Assembly: GCA_900318555.1 (NCBI GenBank)
Contig: ONKX01000012.1
Span: forward strand, 1-48,328
From: an uncultured Prevotellaceae bacterium
GTDB taxonomy: Bacteria; Bacteroidota; Bacteroidia; Bacteroidales; Bacteroidaceae
Length of the DNA stretch: 48,328 bases
Direction: 5' to 3'
How positions within the stretch are numbered: position 1 is the stretch's first letter; each line of letters opens with the position of its first letter. The position numbers and the translations under genes are program-made. The notes under the pieces are model-generated. The model searched no databases and was not told the origin of the DNA. It worked only from the letters and a program-made list of their open reading frames with translations. Below, in pieces: positions 22,366-31,097 of the stretch.

Positions 22366-24105
22366 ATGATGACTTCCCTAGCAAGACGCCTGCTCTGTAT
22401 GATGCTCGTTTGGACGGTGGGCACGGGGTATCTTTGTGCGCAGGAGATAGTGGAGCATCAGGGCAACCATTACATCATTCACGCAGAGGCGCTGGAGCCT
22501 GATGCGGAGATGACACTGCTCGACGTGCTGCAGATTTGTCCGGAATTCATGACCACCGACGGCAAGGGCATCACGGCCGACTATGTACTTACCATCGACG
22601 ACATCTCTGTCGGTGGGAATTGGGAAGGCATGCTGCAGAACATCAAAGCCGTAGAACTGGACGAAGTACACATCTATAACTACTCGACTGTTGCCAATGG
22701 CGACGATGGCATCAGTGGCGAAATCAACATCACATTTAAGGATGCAGAAAAGCGCGATGGGAAGATTGCCCTGACAGGCAGTACCTACGGCAATGGCAGG
22801 ATGTTTGCCTCGTATGCCGAGAGTGGCGAAAAGGTAAGCGTAAGGGGGATGCTGAACACAGAGTTACGCTATGGCAAGGGAGGCATCAATGATGGTATGC
22901 GTGTGACTTCGCGCAAGGGAATAGAAAATGCAACAGCATTCCTGAACTGGCAACCGACGGAGCGCGACAAAGTGGAATTCAAACTGCTACAAGGTTATCT
23001 GGATCAAGCCGACCGTTTCTTTGTTGGCGGGGAAAGCGGGAAGGATGCAACCCGGGAACGTCTCGGGGAGTTTTCGGCTGCCTACGAGCGGACGCTGAAT
23101 GACCATGGGGCTTATCTCTACTTAGAAGGCGGGCTTGACTATTTAAATTCGACAGGAAATCTGTTGGACGTGCAGACCTGGGCACCCATCTTGAATGTCG
23201 AAGCAGGATTCCCGCTCTTTACAGATCACCTGACGGTAACGGCAGGTTGGGAAATCGACTACATCAGTAATGAAACCAAAACTATCGACCGAGAACAATA
23301 TCTCTACAACGACCTCTATCTGCAATTCAACTATGCGCTGGGGCCGTGGATTATGACCGTTGGCGACCGTTTGAGACTGATTAGTATCTGGGACAAGTAC
23401 GAAATTAACATGGAAGCAGGGCGACAAGAATGGTCGCACAGTCGTAACGACCATGCACTCCATGCGAGTGTAGGTTACAAGACAGGGCGACACTTCCTTC
23501 AGGGCAACCTAGGACGTAACTTCTATACCCCCTCGATAAGCGACTTCTTCCACATGGAAGAGCAAACGAACCTGCGTATGTATACCACAGATATCGAAGA
23601 CAACCTCGTCTGGCAGGTGGAGGCGCGTTATGCCTATCAGACACCAAAACTGTTCGCTTCAGCCAGTGTGCTGCAACAATGGGAGAAAGACGAAACATCG
23701 GGCGATGAACAGGTGACAGGCATCAGGACTTCGGTCACCTGGCTCCACGGACCGCTGAGGCTCACGGCAGGTGCAGACTATTATCACCAACATGTAGATG
23801 AAGGTACTTTTAGCGCTGGCTTCAACGATAATTACTATCATCTGAAACTGGCACCCACACTGACCCTCGGCAGCGGCTGGCGACTGTCGTCGCTATTGCT
23901 TTACAGTAGCCGTAAGAGACGGTACGATGAGCACCCCTGGCTCTATGCATCCCTCAAGGTGAACAAAGACCTGGGACGCTACTGCAATGTGTTTGGCGAT
24001 TTCCACGACATCGCAGGCTCGCCTACAGCACTGACGTCTGACGTCAGCGGCTATTTCAAAAACCGCGCCCTCACCATCGGCATTACATTCTACCCTTGGA
24101 GGTGA
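22366..24105 (+). CDS. Outer-membrane TonB-dependent-receptor-like beta-barrel protein
   Basis: 579 residues. The leader (MMTSLARRLLCMMLVWTVGTGYLCAQ) is a signal peptide. Residues about 30-130 resemble a reduced plug domain (LLDVLQICPEF, VLTIDDISVGGNWEGMLQNI, GISGEINITFK), and the rest alternates aromatic-rich strands typical of a barrel, ending in aromatic ITFYPWR. It lacks the usual N-terminal carboxypeptidase-D-like domain and has no SusD partner beside it, so it is not a standard SusC. The substrate is unknown. The ATG at 22366 is chosen because upstream in-frame codons lie inside rsgA. It may be cotranscribed with frr-rsgA. Confidence 0.8.
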   Translation: MMTSLARRLLCMMLVWTVGTGYLCAQEIVEHQGNHYIIHAEALEPDAEMTLLDVLQICPEFMTTDGKGITADYVLTIDDISVGGNWEGMLQNIKAVELDEVHIYNYSTVANGDDGISGEINITFKDAEKRDGKIALTGSTYGNGRMFASYAESGEKVSVRGMLNTELRYGKGGINDGMRVTSRKGIENATAFLNWQPTERDKVEFKLLQGYLDQADRFFVGGESGKDATRERLGEFSAAYERTLNDHGAYLYLEGGLDYLNSTGNLLDVQTWAPILNVEAGFPLFTDHLTVTAGWEIDYISNETKTIDREQYLYNDLYLQFNYALGPWIMTVGDRLRLISIWDKYEINMEAGRQEWSHSRNDHALHASVGYKTGRHFLQGNLGRNFYTPSISDFFHMEEQTNLRMYTTDIEDNLVWQVEARYAYQTPKLFASASVLQQWEKDETSGDEQVTGIRTSVTWLHGPLRLTAGADYYHQHVDEGTFSAGFNDNYYHLKLAPTLTLGSGWRLSSLLLYSSRKRRYDEHPWLYASLKVNKDLGRYCNVFGDFHDIAGSPTALTSDVSGYFKNRALTIGITFYPWR

Positions 24106-24126
24106 TCAAATGAAATAGGTTTGAAC

Positions 24127-25260
24127 TTAGATAGTGATCTCCCCACTGCCGTAGCAACGGTGGTGGCGATTGTCGTAAACGACGCAGAACTGGCCTGGTG
24201 CGACGCCATGAATGGGTGCCTCGGCATGAACCATATAACGACCTTCACCCAAACTTTCCAATTTGGCTGGCAGATATTCGGGCGTGTGGCGAATCTTCAG
24301 CGTAATATCCGTTGGGGGTAGTTGTCCGTTGATGCTATGGAAGTCCATAATGGGAAAATCCTGCTTGTAGGCTGTCGCAGGATCGTAGCCGTGAGACACA
24401 TAGACGATGTTCTGTTCGATGTCTTTCTTGATGACGAACCAAGGTCCGCCTCCCAGTCCCATACCCTTGCGTTGACCGATGGTGTGAAACCAGTGACCTT
24501 TGTGCTGACCGATTTTCTTGCCCGTTTCCAGTTCCACCACGTCGCCAGGCAATTCGCCTAAATAGCGACGCAGATAGTCGTTGTAATTGATTTTCCCCAA
24601 GAAACAGATGCCCTGCGAGTCTTTGCGCTTGGCGTTGACCAAATGTTCGCGCTCGGCTATCACACGTACCTCGTCCTTCATCATGTGACCAATAGGAAAC
24701 AAGGCCTTCGCCAGCTGCCAGTCGTAAATCTGAGCGAGGAAATCCGTCTGGTCCTTCACGGGGTCGGGACTGGTGCAGAGCCAGACCCTCTCTGTCTCTT
24801 CCTGTATAGAGGGAGTATTTGTCGCCTTCCCTGAACGGGGGAGGGTGGAGGGCTCTCTCTCCGTCTGTGCATAGTGACCTGTGGCAATGAGGTCGTAGTC
24901 GTGACCGCATTTCTCGTGGAAGGCACCGAACTTGATCAGGCGGTTGCACATCACGTCGGGGTTCGGCGTCATGCCCGCGCGGACCTTATCCATTGTGTAC
25001 GTCGTCACCTGGTCCCAATATTCGCGGTGGCAGTCTATGACCTCCAACTTGCAACCATATTTGTGCGATACGGCTGTGGCCATCTCCAAATCCTCCTCGC
25101 TGGAGCAGTCCCACTCCTCTTCCTCCTCAGGACCAATCTTGATGTAAAAGCAGTCCGGATGCAGGCCTTGGCGCACCAGTTCGTAAAGCACCACGCTCGA
25201 ATCGACACCGCCCGAAAGCAGCACAGCGATACGCTTGTTTTCTATCTCTTTGACGTTCAT
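24127..25260 (-). CDS. mnmA: tRNA-uridine 2-sulfurtransferase
   Basis: 377 residues. It thiolates U34 of tRNA Glu/Gln/Lys. The P-loop LLSGGVDSSV, first catalytic Cys in NPDVMCNRLIKFG, second Cys in DSQGICFLGKI and the GHWFHTIGQRKGMGLGGGP segment are all present; it belongs to the version with SPDPVKDQTDFLAQI common in Bacteroidales. Odd feature: 23 residues (EPSTLPRSG to EETER, 24787-24855) are inserted between ATGHYAQTER and VWLCTSPDPV, encoded by a G/C-run-rich, partly self-complementary stretch. The ATG follows the TACCTTTG box by only 5 nt, so the transcript is probably leaderless. Convergent with the barrel protein gene, 21 bp apart. Confidence 0.95.
   Translation of the reverse strand: MNVKEIENKRIAVLLSGGVDSSVVLYELVRQGLHPDCFYIKIGPEEEEEWDCSSEEDLEMATAVSHKYGCKLEVIDCHREYWDQVTTYTMDKVRAGMTPNPDVMCNRLIKFGAFHEKCGHDYDLIATGHYAQTEREPSTLPRSGKATNTPSIQEETERVWLCTSPDPVKDQTDFLAQIYDWQLAKALFPIGHMMKDEVRVIAEREHLVNAKRKDSQGICFLGKINYNDYLRRYLGELPGDVVELETGKKIGQHKGHWFHTIGQRKGMGLGGGPWFVIKKDIEQNIVYVSHGYDPATAYKQDFPIMDFHSINGQLPPTDITLKIRHTPEYLPAKLESLGEGRYMVHAEAPIHGVAPGQFCVVYDNRHHRCYGSGEITI
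24787..24855. repeat. 69-bp in-frame insertion in mnmA
   Basis: Absent from the usual MnmA pattern as I remember it. It contains CCTTCCC and GGGGGAGGG facing each other around TGAAC, recalling the short palindromic C/G-run repeats scattered in Bacteroidales genomes. Copy number elsewhere could not be checked. Confidence 0.4.
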
Positions 25261-25265
25261 GGGTG

Positions 25266-25273
25266 CAAAGGTA
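25266..25273 (-). promoter_or_regulatory. -7 box of mnmA (TACCTTTG)
   Basis: CAAAGGTA on the plus strand. Only 5 nt separate the box from the mnmA ATG at 25260, so transcription should start at or within a base or two of the start codon. Confidence 0.75.
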
Positions 25274-25279
25274 CGAAAA

Positions 25280-25310
25280 GTTCATAGTTCATAGTTCATA
25301 GTTCATAGTT
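25280..25310. repeat. 7-bp tandem repeat array (GTTCATA)
   Basis: Four identical GTTCATA units plus GTT, directly upstream of the mnmA promoter box. Confidence 0.9.
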
Positions 25311-25361
25311 AAAGATACTTAAATATTAGTGCAAATCCATTGTCGGATGAAAAATAGTTCA

Positions 25362-25369
25362 TATCTTTG
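25362..25369 (+). promoter_or_regulatory. -7 box of the SPFH operon (TATCTTTG)
   Basis: TATCTTTG, 44 nt before the ATG at 25414. Right after it lies a palindrome ATATCAA-A-TTGATAT (25372-25386), placed at the expected transcription start and possibly an operator. Confidence 0.75.
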
Positions 25370-25413
25370 CAATATCAAATTGATATCATCATGAATATTA
25401 AACATTGAAAATT

Positions 25414-26400
25414 ATGGAAACAAAAGAATTTGCATTCAAAGGTTGGGTGATGAACGGATTCCTGATGTTGTTCGTCAACTTCCTGATTCTGGTATTGTCT
25501 ATCGTAACGATTGTGTTCAGTATTATCCTGCTCAACGAGTCTGACGGTAGCGATGGCGGATGGCTGCTGGGTGGCGGCATTCTGCTGCTCGTTGTCAACA
25601 TATTTATGTGGTGTGGTCACATGATGCTCGAGCCCAACGAGGCTCGCGTAGCTACATGGTTCGGCAAGTATGACGGCACGTTCTCGAAGACAGGTTTCTT
25701 CTGGATCAATCCCCTCTATAGCACCAAGAAAGTCAGCCTCCGCGCACGTAACCTCGACGCAGAGCCCATCAAGGTGAACGACAAGACGGGTAATCCCGTG
25801 ATGATTGGACTTGTGTTGGTTTGGAAACTGAAGGATACGTATAAGGCTTTGTTCGAGGTGGACACGCAGACGATGGCTTCTGCCCCCAATTCCGTGGGTA
25901 CCGACATGCGCTCCATCATGAATGCCCTCGAGCGTTTCGTGCGTGTACAGAGTGATGCTGCCCTGCGTCAGGTGGCAGGTCAGTATGCCTACGACGACGA
26001 GGACAAGACAACGGTGAGCACCGATTGTCAAAGCGACAATCTCACCCTGCGTGGTGGTGGTGACGAGATCAACGACCAGCTGGAAGAGAAGCTGAACGAG
26101 CGTCTGGCTCTGGCAGGTATCGAGGTCGTTGAGGCCCGCATCAACTATCTGGCTTACGCTCCTGAGATTGCTGCTGTCATGCTGCGTCGCCAGCAGGCTT
26201 CAGCTATTATCACCGCCCGCGAGAAGATTGTCGAGGGTGCAGTTTCGATGGTTAAGATGGCTCTCGACAAACTCTCTAACGAGGATGTCGTGGAGCTGGA
26301 CGACGATAAAAAGGCCGCTATGGTCAGCAATCTGTTAGTGGTACTCTGTGGCGACGACTCAGCCCAGCCCGTAGTAAACACAGGAACGCTGAACCATTAA
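25414..26400 (+). CDS. SPFH/Band 7 membrane protein
   Basis: 328 residues. Two N-terminal membrane segments (LMLFVNFLILVLSIVTIVFS and WLLGGGILLLVVNIFMWCG) are followed by an SPFH domain (about 75-230: LEPNEARVATWFGKYDGT, TGFFWINPLYSTKKVSLRAR, GNPVMIGLVLVWKL) and a C-terminal helical region (RRQQASAIITAREKIVEGAV). SPFH proteins form membrane-attached cages or microdomains and often bind proteases. The start is ATG 25414; an in-frame TTG 9 bases earlier is less likely. It forms an apparent operon with a ribbon-helix-helix protein and a two-span membrane protein. The genomic partnership suggests the RHH protein may depend on or regulate it, which is inference. Confidence 0.88.
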   Translation: METKEFAFKGWVMNGFLMLFVNFLILVLSIVTIVFSIILLNESDGSDGGWLLGGGILLLVVNIFMWCGHMMLEPNEARVATWFGKYDGTFSKTGFFWINPLYSTKKVSLRARNLDAEPIKVNDKTGNPVMIGLVLVWKLKDTYKALFEVDTQTMASAPNSVGTDMRSIMNALERFVRVQSDAALRQVAGQYAYDDEDKTTVSTDCQSDNLTLRGGGDEINDQLEEKLNERLALAGIEVVEARINYLAYAPEIAAVMLRRQQASAIITAREKIVEGAVSMVKMALDKLSNEDVVELDDDKKAAMVSNLLVVLCGDDSAQPVVNTGTLNH

Positions 26401-26452
26401 ACTTGTCTGATGGAAAATGGCCAATGTAGAAAGCAGGGAAGTGTAAGACGTT

Positions 26453-26650
26453 ATGGCTGAGAAAACAACCAAAAGTTTCATCTTGCGCGTGGATGCGGAG
26501 ACGATGAACGCAATTGAGGCCTGGGCTGCGGACGAGTTCCGCAGCACCAATGGCCAACTGCAGTGGATCATCACCGAGGCCCTGCGAAAAGCCAAGCGCC
26601 TGCCAAAGAAGAAAAAACTACAACCCCAAAACGAAGAAAACAATGAATAG
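26453..26650 (+). CDS. Arc-like ribbon-helix-helix DNA-binding protein
   Basis: 65 residues. KSFILRVDAETMNAIEAWA gives the beta-strand and first helix, EFRSTNGQLQWIITEALRKA the second; this is the Arc/MetJ-type ribbon-helix-helix fold that dimerises and reads the major groove. A Lys-rich tail (LPKKKKLQPQ) follows. It starts 52 nt after the SPFH gene and overlaps the next gene by 8 nt. It may also bind SPFH-associated proteins, since SPFH-linked Arc-like proteins are frequent in Bacteroidales; from memory only. Confidence 0.85.
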   Translation: MAEKTTKSFILRVDAETMNAIEAWAADEFRSTNGQLQWIITEALRKAKRLPKKKKLQPQNEENNE

Positions 26651-26825
26651 GAAGAAAGCATTATTATTAATCGTGGCATTTGAGTTGATGCTCATGGCAA
26701 TGCTGGTAGTGTTATACTTTTCAGGTGTCATGAGTGATACGCCGTTCATCATCACAGTGCTCATTGTAGGCATTGTATCCAGTACCTTTACGGTCCTTGC
26801 TGTCCGTAAATTACCTCCCATGTAA
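26643..26825 (+). CDS. Small two-span membrane protein
   Basis: 60 residues, MNRKKALLLIVAFELMLMAM then a short loop and a second span (FIITVLIVGIVSSTFTVLAV), ending VRKLPPM. The ATG overlaps the stop of the RHH gene (8 nt), which strongly implies coupled translation. No catalytic motif; its role is unknown, but the operon places it with the SPFH membrane protein. The gene stops 9 bp from the convergent CotH-domain gene. Confidence 0.75.
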   Translation: MNRKKALLLIVAFELMLMAMLVVLYFSGVMSDTPFIITVLIVGIVSSTFTVLAVRKLPPM

Positions 26826-26834
26826 ACTTAGAAT

Positions 26835-29588
26835 TTATTCAACGACAACCTTCCGGCCTTGATGGATGTAAAGACCTGGATGGTTGGGACGGCCCTGCAG
26901 GCGACGACCATCAAGATGGTACCAGTTGTCAGCAGGACGGTCGTCTGTGGTGATGGTGCGGATGCCGGAAGTATTAAACAGTGCATTGATTTTCAGTGAC
27001 TTACACGACGGCATCGTGAAGACATGTTGTGCTCCCTCTACTTCACTGGTTGACGTGGAGCCATTGTTATCTGTTCGGACTATCGACCAACCCACGACAG
27101 GCTGCTGTCCGTCCTCGGCACGCAGGGTCACCTGACCTCCGGCGTAGTATTTTCCGTCGAAGACCGGCTGAGTCAGTGGGATGTCGTTTATGCTGACAGT
27201 GACGTCTGCCAACTTGTCGGAAGCCACATCCTTGTTTACGGTCAGCTCGGTGGGTGTGCCTTCGTTGTAAAAGCTTGCCAACTGATGGATGAAATAGTTC
27301 GTACGTGCTGCCAGCCAATTGCGGGCGTTCTTCAGTTCATTATCGTAATTAATCCAACCGTTCACTGCCTGCTTGTGATAGGGAAACTCCTGACGAATCA
27401 TATCGACCATCGGATCCCAAATGGCACGGATACCATGCTCGTTGAGAAAATCGCCCATATAGACTGCAGCACGGTCGAGGAACAGGCGACGGAAATCGTC
27501 GATGGCCATTAGACGACGGAACAGACGGGTTTCGTCACTGCCATTAGCCCAGTTGGTATTGGGGTCATAGTTGTGGTCGTTGATCCATGCAACGGTGTTG
27601 TAATCGGCAGGAAGACCATAGAGTCCCAGTCCGAAGTCAGTATCCTTGGCAATAAAACGCCAACGTCCTCCCTCCTTGCGCGGGCGCCACATGACGATAT
27701 TGTTGCCAGGGAAGTCGCGATTGCTGTAGTAGAGGTTCAGCAGCATCAGATTGGCAAACTCCTCGTAGTCAAGCCACTGTTCATACTCCGCCAGCGTATG
27801 TCCTGTCTCCTGATAGAATGCCTTGAAACGGTTCCAATGCTCCCAATCGCCCTCCTTCAGATCATACCAATTCTCTATCATGTCAATATCCTCGAGCTTG
27901 TCGTAGTGGGTATAGATATTGTCCTCGTTCGAGCGTTCGCGGATGTTGAGAATGCCTTTATAAACGCCATTCTTGAAGATGATGGCTGGGCGCCACGCCT
28001 GCCAGTCGAGGTCAACGTGCTGACCCATGCTACGCTGGATGATGGCATCGCGCATCAGGAGATAGTCGAAATCGTTGCCGGCATTACGCAACACAAGCGA
28101 CTTGAACTCCGTATCGCCAGGCCGTTGGTCGGGGAAGAACTCGTAGGCCAGCCGTTTCTCGCCAAAGCGTTTGTGGGCATAGACGGCCAACGACTTCAGT
28201 TTGGCACTGCGCGACGCACCACCCTGTACGCGCGTCTCACCCAACTGGTTGAGCTTGCTGTCGCTATTGGGCGTCTCAAAGTATTCGATGTTGACAGGGC
28301 GACGCCAGTCGTTGCGGTTCTCCGATGAATTGTTGCTGATGATACCTAACTGCGGATCGTCCCAATAGCGTTGGTCGGTGACCAGCGAGATAACAGGCAA
28401 CGTCATGTTGCGACCCAGGAAGATGAACGACTGTGTGGCACTGCAAGCCGACAGATATCCCTCGCAGAAAGCTTTCGCACGCACCGTGGTGGTCCTGTGA
28501 ATATTGATGGGACTAGTGTATTGCGGACTGTTAGCAGTAGGTTCACTGCCGTCGCGGGTATAGCGGACGATGGTACCTTCCGGCGAGCCGTTGGCAGGCG
28601 ACAACTCCAGGTGCAGAGTAGTGCCTTTGGTCAGCACCCTGCCTGACTCGCTGAACACGGGTGCGCCCAGCAACTGTTTCTTCGTACACAGCACGCCACA
28701 GTTGGCAGCACCCGGTGTGGGCTCATACTGGTAGCCCCACGAATCGTCCGTTTCCGTCTTCACGCCTAACGAGATGTTGGGTGCAGGCTGCTTCTCTATG
28801 TCTTCCCGCTTGTCGTCCACCTCACCGTTGAAGAACAGATAGACGCTGCCGCCCTTGCCAGATTCCAGACGGAAGTCGGTATGCAGCCGCTTACCGACCT
28901 TGTCTGCAAAGACCACTGTGAAGCCGTGGGGCTCTATCGTCATCGGCGGCAACTGCCATGCGCTGGCGGCATTGGCCTCCACGCCCAGCTTGTATTTCCC
29001 CAGATTGATGGGGGTGTCGCCGCTGTTGTATAGTTCTATCCACGAGTCAGGAAAATCATTCAGGTCGTCCATCAGGCAATCGATGTTCGACTGCATCAGT
29101 TCATTGATCTTCAACTGTCCTTTCTGTTCGCCATACTCCGGCAGACGCTCCATTTTCAGATAGATGCGCTTGACCACCAACGTGACGGCCTTGTCCGTCT
29201 GCAGGGCCACCTGTGTGACATTCTTACGCTTCTCGGCATCCAGCTCGACGTTGACGACCGTAGTGCCAGCAGTCATATAGTGCACGTCATTGGCCGTCCC
29301 TTCCGGATATATTACCAAGCCCTGAACGGCACAGGTTGACGGCGCGCTCAGTTCGAACACGATCTCACTATAGTCCGACCAGTCCTCGCCACCAAACCAT
29401 GCCACCAGTCCTCCCCACACACTGGTATGATAGGTGATGCTGCCGTCAGCATTGCGTGTCAACGACTCACTGCCGCCCCAGCAATAAGTGAATCGCGACG
29501 TAATATCCACCACGTCGTTGCTATTTTGAGCCTGCATGGCCACTGCCGTCAATAGCAACAATGCCAGAAATGTCTTTCTCATCTTCAT
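26835..29588 (-). CDS. Secreted CotH-kinase-domain protein with lamin-tail and chitobiase-type domains
   Basis: 917 residues. MKMRKTFLALLLLTAVAMQAQ is a signal peptide. In order: an N-terminal beta domain (about 25-150), a lamin-tail domain (about 160-290, INELMQSNIDCLMDD, SWIELYNSGDTPINLGKYKL), a chitobiase-like C-terminal-type domain (about 310-390, VRYTRDGSEPTANSPQY), a CotH domain (about 395-780; NIRERSNEDNI, NLYYSNRDFPGNN, FIAKDTDFGLGLYG) and a C-terminal YHLDGRRLQG...GLYIHQGRKVVV tail like those of Bacteroidales secreted proteins. CotH of spores is an atypical kinase; FIAKDTDFG fits its metal-binding segment. It follows the pectate lyase by 10 nt on the same strand. Substrate unknown. 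Confidence 0.85.
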   Translation of the reverse strand: MKMRKTFLALLLLTAVAMQAQNSNDVVDITSRFTYCWGGSESLTRNADGSITYHTSVWGGLVAWFGGEDWSDYSEIVFELSAPSTCAVQGLVIYPEGTANDVHYMTAGTTVVNVELDAEKRKNVTQVALQTDKAVTLVVKRIYLKMERLPEYGEQKGQLKINELMQSNIDCLMDDLNDFPDSWIELYNSGDTPINLGKYKLGVEANAASAWQLPPMTIEPHGFTVVFADKVGKRLHTDFRLESGKGGSVYLFFNGEVDDKREDIEKQPAPNISLGVKTETDDSWGYQYEPTPGAANCGVLCTKKQLLGAPVFSESGRVLTKGTTLHLELSPANGSPEGTIVRYTRDGSEPTANSPQYTSPINIHRTTTVRAKAFCEGYLSACSATQSFIFLGRNMTLPVISLVTDQRYWDDPQLGIISNNSSENRNDWRRPVNIEYFETPNSDSKLNQLGETRVQGGASRSAKLKSLAVYAHKRFGEKRLAYEFFPDQRPGDTEFKSLVLRNAGNDFDYLLMRDAIIQRSMGQHVDLDWQAWRPAIIFKNGVYKGILNIRERSNEDNIYTHYDKLEDIDMIENWYDLKEGDWEHWNRFKAFYQETGHTLAEYEQWLDYEEFANLMLLNLYYSNRDFPGNNIVMWRPRKEGGRWRFIAKDTDFGLGLYGLPADYNTVAWINDHNYDPNTNWANGSDETRLFRRLMAIDDFRRLFLDRAAVYMGDFLNEHGIRAIWDPMVDMIRQEFPYHKQAVNGWINYDNELKNARNWLAARTNYFIHQLASFYNEGTPTELTVNKDVASDKLADVTVSINDIPLTQPVFDGKYYAGGQVTLRAEDGQQPVVGWSIVRTDNNGSTSTSEVEGAQHVFTMPSCKSLKINALFNTSGIRTITTDDRPADNWYHLDGRRLQGRPNHPGLYIHQGRKVVVE

Positions 29589-29598
29589 CTTTGCCTTT

Positions 29599-31077
29599 TT
29601 ACTTGTTGAACTTGATATTTTCGCCCATCAGTGAACAGAGGTAGACTTCAAGGGCGGTATAGCCGTCTTTCGAGACGATGAGGTTACGGTCGTCGGCATT
29701 CGTCGGGTCGAGACCGTGGTCGCGCTCCCAGTCGTCAGCCATTCCGTCGTGGTCGTTGTCCGCCACAGGTTGGGCGTCCGCATACGTCGGCCACCCGTCG
29801 GCATCGGCAGGCGAATCGATAATGCCGGGCTTGTTGGCAGACCGTCCTTGATACTTGGGCTGTCCGCTACGCACATCCTCTATGATACGACGCTCGACGG
29901 CATCACGATGGATGGTACCAGCTTTCTCCAAGATATGCTTATAGGCATTCTTAGCACTTTCTGCATCTATGAGATACTCCTGATAACTGGTGTTTTGCAA
30001 TCTCTTGTGCAAATTTTGTTGTCCGATTGTAAAGGGTGTCTTGTTGCCGACGAGCGTCCAGTTGTCCTTCGCCTTCACGCCCTCCATCACGTTGCCGTCG
30101 AAGAACCAAACGGACGGTGCCGTGAGCTGCTTACCCTTGCGGGCATTGCTCAGTTCGACGAACACGTTATCCTCAGGATGCGCAGGGCCGGGCTTGTAGT
30201 AGTTGCCCATGAAGTTACACTCGTGCGTGCTGCCCTCACCGGCCTCGTTCTCGCCACCGTAGCAGGAGTTCTGGCGCCCCCAGTTGTAGTTCACGTTATT
30301 GACATATTCCAGGAAGACATTCTTGTCACCATTCGCGTTCGAGGCACCGTTGATGCGTGCCGAGCGGCTGTCGTTATGTGCCAGCAGGTTGTGGTGGAAT
30401 GTCGCTGGCGAACCACCCCACTGTGCGCCGTAGCCCCTGACGCCCTTCTTGTGGCCGGCATCGTGCAGGCCCTCGTGGATGATACACCACTGCATCGTTG
30501 TATAGTGATTGTCGTACATCGTCACGTTCTCCTCGCCGCTCCATCCGAAACAGCAGTGGTCGATGATGATATTGCGGGCGTTTTCGATGCCGATGGCTCC
30601 ACCCTCGATGAAGCAGCGCTTTTTATAGGCCGCATCCGTCTCACCGTCCTTTCGCGGCAGTTCCAGCACGCCCAGACGCGAACGGATGTTGCGGATGATG
30701 ACATTCTCCGAACCGCCCAGATTCAGCTTGCCGCCCCGCAACAGGATACCCTCGCCAGGAGCCGTCTGACCTGCTATGGTGACATTCTTCAGCTTGGCGC
30801 GGATGGAACGTTCGTTCTTGCGCTGCGGGTTCGGACCAATCTCTATCGTGCCACTCACGCGAAACACGATGGTGGCATTCTCACGTCCGGCGTCCGTCAG
30901 TGCCCAGCGCAGCGAGCCCTCGCCACTGTCAGCCAGTGTCGTCACCTCCACCACCTTACCGCCACGGCCGCCAGAGGCATACTTGCCGAAGCCCTCAGCC
31001 GTCGGAAACGCCAGCGTCTGCCCCCGCAAGGCCATCGCCACCGTCACCACCACTATCGCCATCATGATTCTTTTCAT
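29599..31077 (-). CDS. Secreted pectate lyase family 1 protein
   Basis: 492 residues. MKRIMMAIVVVTVAMALRG is a signal peptide. A right-handed beta-helix follows, typical of PL1: AFPTAEGFGKYASGGRGGKV, TIVFRVSGTIEI, NVTIAGQTAPGEGI, NVIIRNIRSRLG, IIIDHCCFGWSGEENVTMY and RSARINGASN. The enzyme cleaves polygalacturonan by beta-elimination with calcium. Near the C-terminus a DNDHDGMADDWERDHGLDP segment is a calcium-binding thrombospondin-type-3-like motif. It starts 20 nt after luxS (AAGGGTGAT in front of ATG is a plausible ribosome site) and reads into the CotH gene. No sus pair is adjacent. Confidence 0.9.
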   Translation of the reverse strand: MKRIMMAIVVVTVAMALRGQTLAFPTAEGFGKYASGGRGGKVVEVTTLADSGEGSLRWALTDAGRENATIVFRVSGTIEIGPNPQRKNERSIRAKLKNVTIAGQTAPGEGILLRGGKLNLGGSENVIIRNIRSRLGVLELPRKDGETDAAYKKRCFIEGGAIGIENARNIIIDHCCFGWSGEENVTMYDNHYTTMQWCIIHEGLHDAGHKKGVRGYGAQWGGSPATFHHNLLAHNDSRSARINGASNANGDKNVFLEYVNNVNYNWGRQNSCYGGENEAGEGSTHECNFMGNYYKPGPAHPEDNVFVELSNARKGKQLTAPSVWFFDGNVMEGVKAKDNWTLVGNKTPFTIGQQNLHKRLQNTSYQEYLIDAESAKNAYKHILEKAGTIHRDAVERRIIEDVRSGQPKYQGRSANKPGIIDSPADADGWPTYADAQPVADNDHDGMADDWERDHGLDPTNADDRNLIVSKDGYTALEVYLCSLMGENIKFNK

Positions 31078-31097
31078 ATCACCCTTACATTATTGTG

